From contig CACCYT010000001.1 in the NCBI GenBank assembly GCA_902550325.1, positions 62,001-126,000 of the forward strand: DNA of 64,000 nt. Direction: 5' to 3'. Numbering within the stretch: position 1 is the stretch's first letter; each line of letters starts with the position of its first letter. Below the pieces are notes generated by a model. The model was not told where the DNA came from. It ran no database searches and saw only the letters and a list, made by a program, of their open reading frames with translations. Positions 61,807 through 64,000 of this stretch are shown here, one piece after another. Made by a program: the position numbers and the translations under genes. This stretch comes from an uncultured Bacteroidota bacterium. GTDB taxonomy: Bacteria > Bacteroidota > Bacteroidia > Flavobacteriales > Flavobacteriaceae.

Positions 61807-63653
61807 AAAAGTATTTGATTCTTATTTTATTGTTCTTTCCTGCCCTTGAAGCTCAGGCGCAGTACTGGCAACAGCATGCCGAGTATTATATGGACTTTAA
61901 GGTGGATGTTTCTGATTTTTCTTTTGCTGGCGATCAGGAGCTTGAGTACACAAACAACTCCCCTGACACAATTACGAAAGTCTATTATCATTTGTTTTTC
62001 AACGCCTTTAGGCCTGGAAGCCAAATGGATGTTAGGTCTCGTACAATCCGAGATCCTGACAGACGAGTAGGTTCACGAATTTTTGAACTTAAAGAAGAAG
62101 ACTATGGGGAGCTGAATGTAATCTCATTAAAACAAAATGGAAGGTCACTTGAAATTAGTCAACGTGAAACCATTCTATTGGCAAAACTTAATAAACCTCT
62201 TATGCCTGGTGAAAAAACAATCCTGGATATGAAATTTGAAGGTCAGGTCCCAAAACAAATTAGGCGCTCGGGAAAAATGAGCAAAGAGGGGGTTCACCTT
62301 ACCATGACCCAGTGGTTTCCAAAGCTGTCTGAATATGATTCTGAAGGTTGGCACCCAAACCCATATATAGCCCGTGAGTTTCATGGTGTATGGGGAAACT
62401 ACACCGTCGATATCACTATTGATAAAAACTATGTGGTTGGTGGAACAGGTTATTTAATGAATGCCGATGAGATTGGTCACGGTTATGCAAAAAAAACAAA
62501 ATCAAAAAACAAGGAAACTTTGACTTGGAGGTTTTATGCGCCTAACGTTCATGATTTTGCGTGGGCAGCGGACCCAGAATATGTACACGATATTGTAACA
62601 TCAGACACTGGTGTTGATTTACATTTTTTTTATAAGCCCACAGTTAATATTGATGATTGGAAAAAGCTACAAGACGACTCTTTGAAGCTTTTGGAATATT
62701 TTGAACAAAACATTGGCCCCTACCCGTGGAAACAATATTCAATTATTCAAGGAGGTGATGGGGGAATGGAGTATGCGATGTGTACAATGATTACAGGTGA
62801 AAGGCCCTACCCGAGTCTGCTTGGGGTTACAGCCCATGAAATGTCTCATGCTTGGCACCAGCATTTATTAGCAACAAATGAGGCGAAACACCCTTGGATG
62901 GATGAGGGGTTTACAGAATATGCAACATCACATGCTGTAAATTATGTAAATGGGGTTAGCCCTAAGTTTCCGAATGAAAGCAGTTATGAAAGGTATTACG
63001 CACTGGCCAATTCAGGTGTTGAACAGCCCCAAACCGTTCACTCGGACAGGTATGACTTTAATTTTGCATACGGAGCTTCATCATATAGCAAGGGTTCTGT
63101 ATTTATGGCTCAACTTGGTTATATAATTGGGGAAGAGAATCTTAAAAAAACGATTAAAAGATATTATGAAGATTTTAAATTCAAACATCCTACCCCAAAC
63201 GACTTTAAACGTGTTGCTGAAAAAGTGTCTGGTGTTGAGCTAGAGTGGTATTTGAACGACTGGACAAGAACAGCAAACAAAATTGATTATTCTTTGGACA
63301 TTTCAGATGTTATTCAAAATAGGGTTGTAAAAATCAAAAGAAAAGGCAGAATACCTATGCCACTTGATGTTGTCGTTAGCTTTGATGACGGAAGCTCTGA
63401 AATGTATTACATTCCAAATGATCTTTTGTATCTAGACGATTCCAGCGCAGAAATGATAATCGGCCAAAAGATTGAACACCCTGTTTATAAAAACTCGTTG
63501 TCTGAAATAAATACTCTTGAATCTTGGAACTGGGTGACACCTGAATATTCTTTTGCGATAAATGGAAATAAGAAGATTACAAAAATTGAAATTGATCCAT
63601 CAAAAAGGCTTGCCGACGTAAACAGTGCTGATAATTCAATCTCTTTTGAATGA
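61803..63653 (+). CDS. Secreted M1-family zinc metallopeptidase
   Basis: 616-aa gluzincin. Signal peptide (LILILLFFPALEAQAQ) after a TTG start. The zinc site is HEMSH (about residues 345-349) with the third ligand Glu in WMDEGFTEYA (about 366). The exopeptidase motif is GDGGMEYAM, a variant of GxMEN with Tyr at the Asn place plus one shift. It is shorter than classical aminopeptidase N and matches the Bacteroidota M1 group. It overlaps rnpA by four bases. Confidence 0.92.
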   Translation: MKKYLILILLFFPALEAQAQYWQQHAEYYMDFKVDVSDFSFAGDQELEYTNNSPDTITKVYYHLFFNAFRPGSQMDVRSRTIRDPDRRVGSRIFELKEEDYGELNVISLKQNGRSLEISQRETILLAKLNKPLMPGEKTILDMKFEGQVPKQIRRSGKMSKEGVHLTMTQWFPKLSEYDSEGWHPNPYIAREFHGVWGNYTVDITIDKNYVVGGTGYLMNADEIGHGYAKKTKSKNKETLTWRFYAPNVHDFAWAADPEYVHDIVTSDTGVDLHFFYKPTVNIDDWKKLQDDSLKLLEYFEQNIGPYPWKQYSIIQGGDGGMEYAMCTMITGERPYPSLLGVTAHEMSHAWHQHLLATNEAKHPWMDEGFTEYATSHAVNYVNGVSPKFPNESSYERYYALANSGVEQPQTVHSDRYDFNFAYGASSYSKGSVFMAQLGYIIGEENLKKTIKRYYEDFKFKHPTPNDFKRVAEKVSGVELEWYLNDWTRTANKIDYSLDISDVIQNRVVKIKRKGRIPMPLDVVVSFDDGSSEMYYIPNDLLYLDDSSAEMIIGQKIEHPVYKNSLSEINTLESWNWVTPEYSFAINGNKKITKIEIDPSKRLADVNSADNSISFE

Positions 63654-63994
63654 AACTAAAACCGATTAAAGACAAAAAGAAAATCGCCGCGGTTTTTGAA
63701 AAAGGAAGAGTGATAAACGGAAAAAACATTTCTATTAGGGTGTATAAGCTTAAGGGTGAGGAGCAGGGCTATGTGATAAGTGTGCCAAAAAAAAACTTTC
63801 CTCTTGCTGTAAAAAGAAATTTAATAAAAAGAAGGCTTAGGGTTATTCTTTCGAAAAGGTTGTTTAGTGAGGTTGGCGATGGTGTTTCTTTTTTTATTAT
63901 TTATACTTCAAAAAAGATCTTAACTTCCTTAGAAATTGGAAACGACTTTAAAAAAGCCCAAACGCTTTTAAGTGAATGGGCTAATCCCAGTTAA
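63650..63994 (+). CDS. rnpA: Ribonuclease P protein component
   Basis: 114-aa basic protein that assists the RNase P RNA in removing 5' leaders of pre-tRNA. KDKKKIAAVFEKGRVING (residues about 7-24) and LAVKRNLIKRRLRVILS (about 52-68, the RNR signature) are diagnostic. The frame ends at 63994 and is complete. Its place after an M1 peptidase rather than beside rpmH/dnaA is usual for Flavobacteriia. Confidence 0.95.
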   Translation: MKLKPIKDKKKIAAVFEKGRVINGKNISIRVYKLKGEEQGYVISVPKKNFPLAVKRNLIKRRLRVILSKRLFSEVGDGVSFFIIYTSKKILTSLEIGNDFKKAQTLLSEWANPS

Positions 63995-64000
63995 ATTTAA

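Overview
The window is AT-rich, densely packed chromosomal DNA from a member of the Bacteroidota, most likely a marine Flavobacteriaceae. The lineage call rests on GldH (gliding), an IPExxxVDY-family protein beside pyruvate kinase, an Omp28-type lipoprotein, an HU-like plus SPOR protein, frequent GTG/TTG starts, almost no Shine-Dalgarno sequences, and -7 boxes of the Bacteroidota form TAnnTTTG. Genes are tightly spaced, with several convergent 3' overlaps, as in a streamlined marine genome.

Layout. 1-20855 is core chromosome: MBL-fold protein, thioesterase, HU/SPOR protein and trpS; plsC facing recA; trhO-gldH-PBP1A; two NTF2-like proteins; esterase and DinB; an M28 peptidase; an Omp28/TlpA/outer-membrane cluster; aquaporin; YceI, a b561-like membrane protein and SOUL; P4-type phosphatase, phosphohistidine phosphatase and sulfatase. 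29691-64000 is also core: tRNA-Met; AddB-like and AddA-like recombination nucleases around an OmpA/TSP3 protein; sodB; two NlpC/P60 proteins; purF-pfkB-rnhA-purN; acpP-fabF-(two unknown ORFs)-IPExxxVDY-pyk-rbfA-lolC-like; dusB; lepA; a YHYH/MORN/SCO group; M14, S8 and M1 peptidases; an APC permease with USP domain; rnpA.

The notable part is 20862-29702: two related integrative elements in tandem at the 3' end of tRNA-Met(CAT). Three copies of an 11-bp core, GGTGGTCCCAC, mark the junctions (20896, 24460, 29692). Each element starts with the same roughly 1.2-kb left module: core, GGGTACTAA arm-like repeats, a 26-bp hairpin palindrome, a divergent non-coding stretch, a conserved structured leader, and two tiny overlapping genes (a 64-aa basic protein and an Xis/HTH-like protein identical over 70 residues between copies). 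The cargo then differs. Element B (24460-29692) carries a CDF cation transporter, a ParB-domain/DNA-methyltransferase fusion and a tyrosine recombinase. Element A (20896-24460) carries only a TonB-dependent receptor. In A just a 39-bp relic of the methyltransferase 3' end remains and there is no integrase, so A looks like a satellite depending on B.

The same palindrome found in both left modules also occurs, with both 11-bp arms intact, inside the ParB-methyltransferase coding sequence. I infer that it is a site recognised by an element protein. The junctions also shuffle transcription terminators downstream of tRNA-Met. No rRNA gene or CRISPR array was seen.
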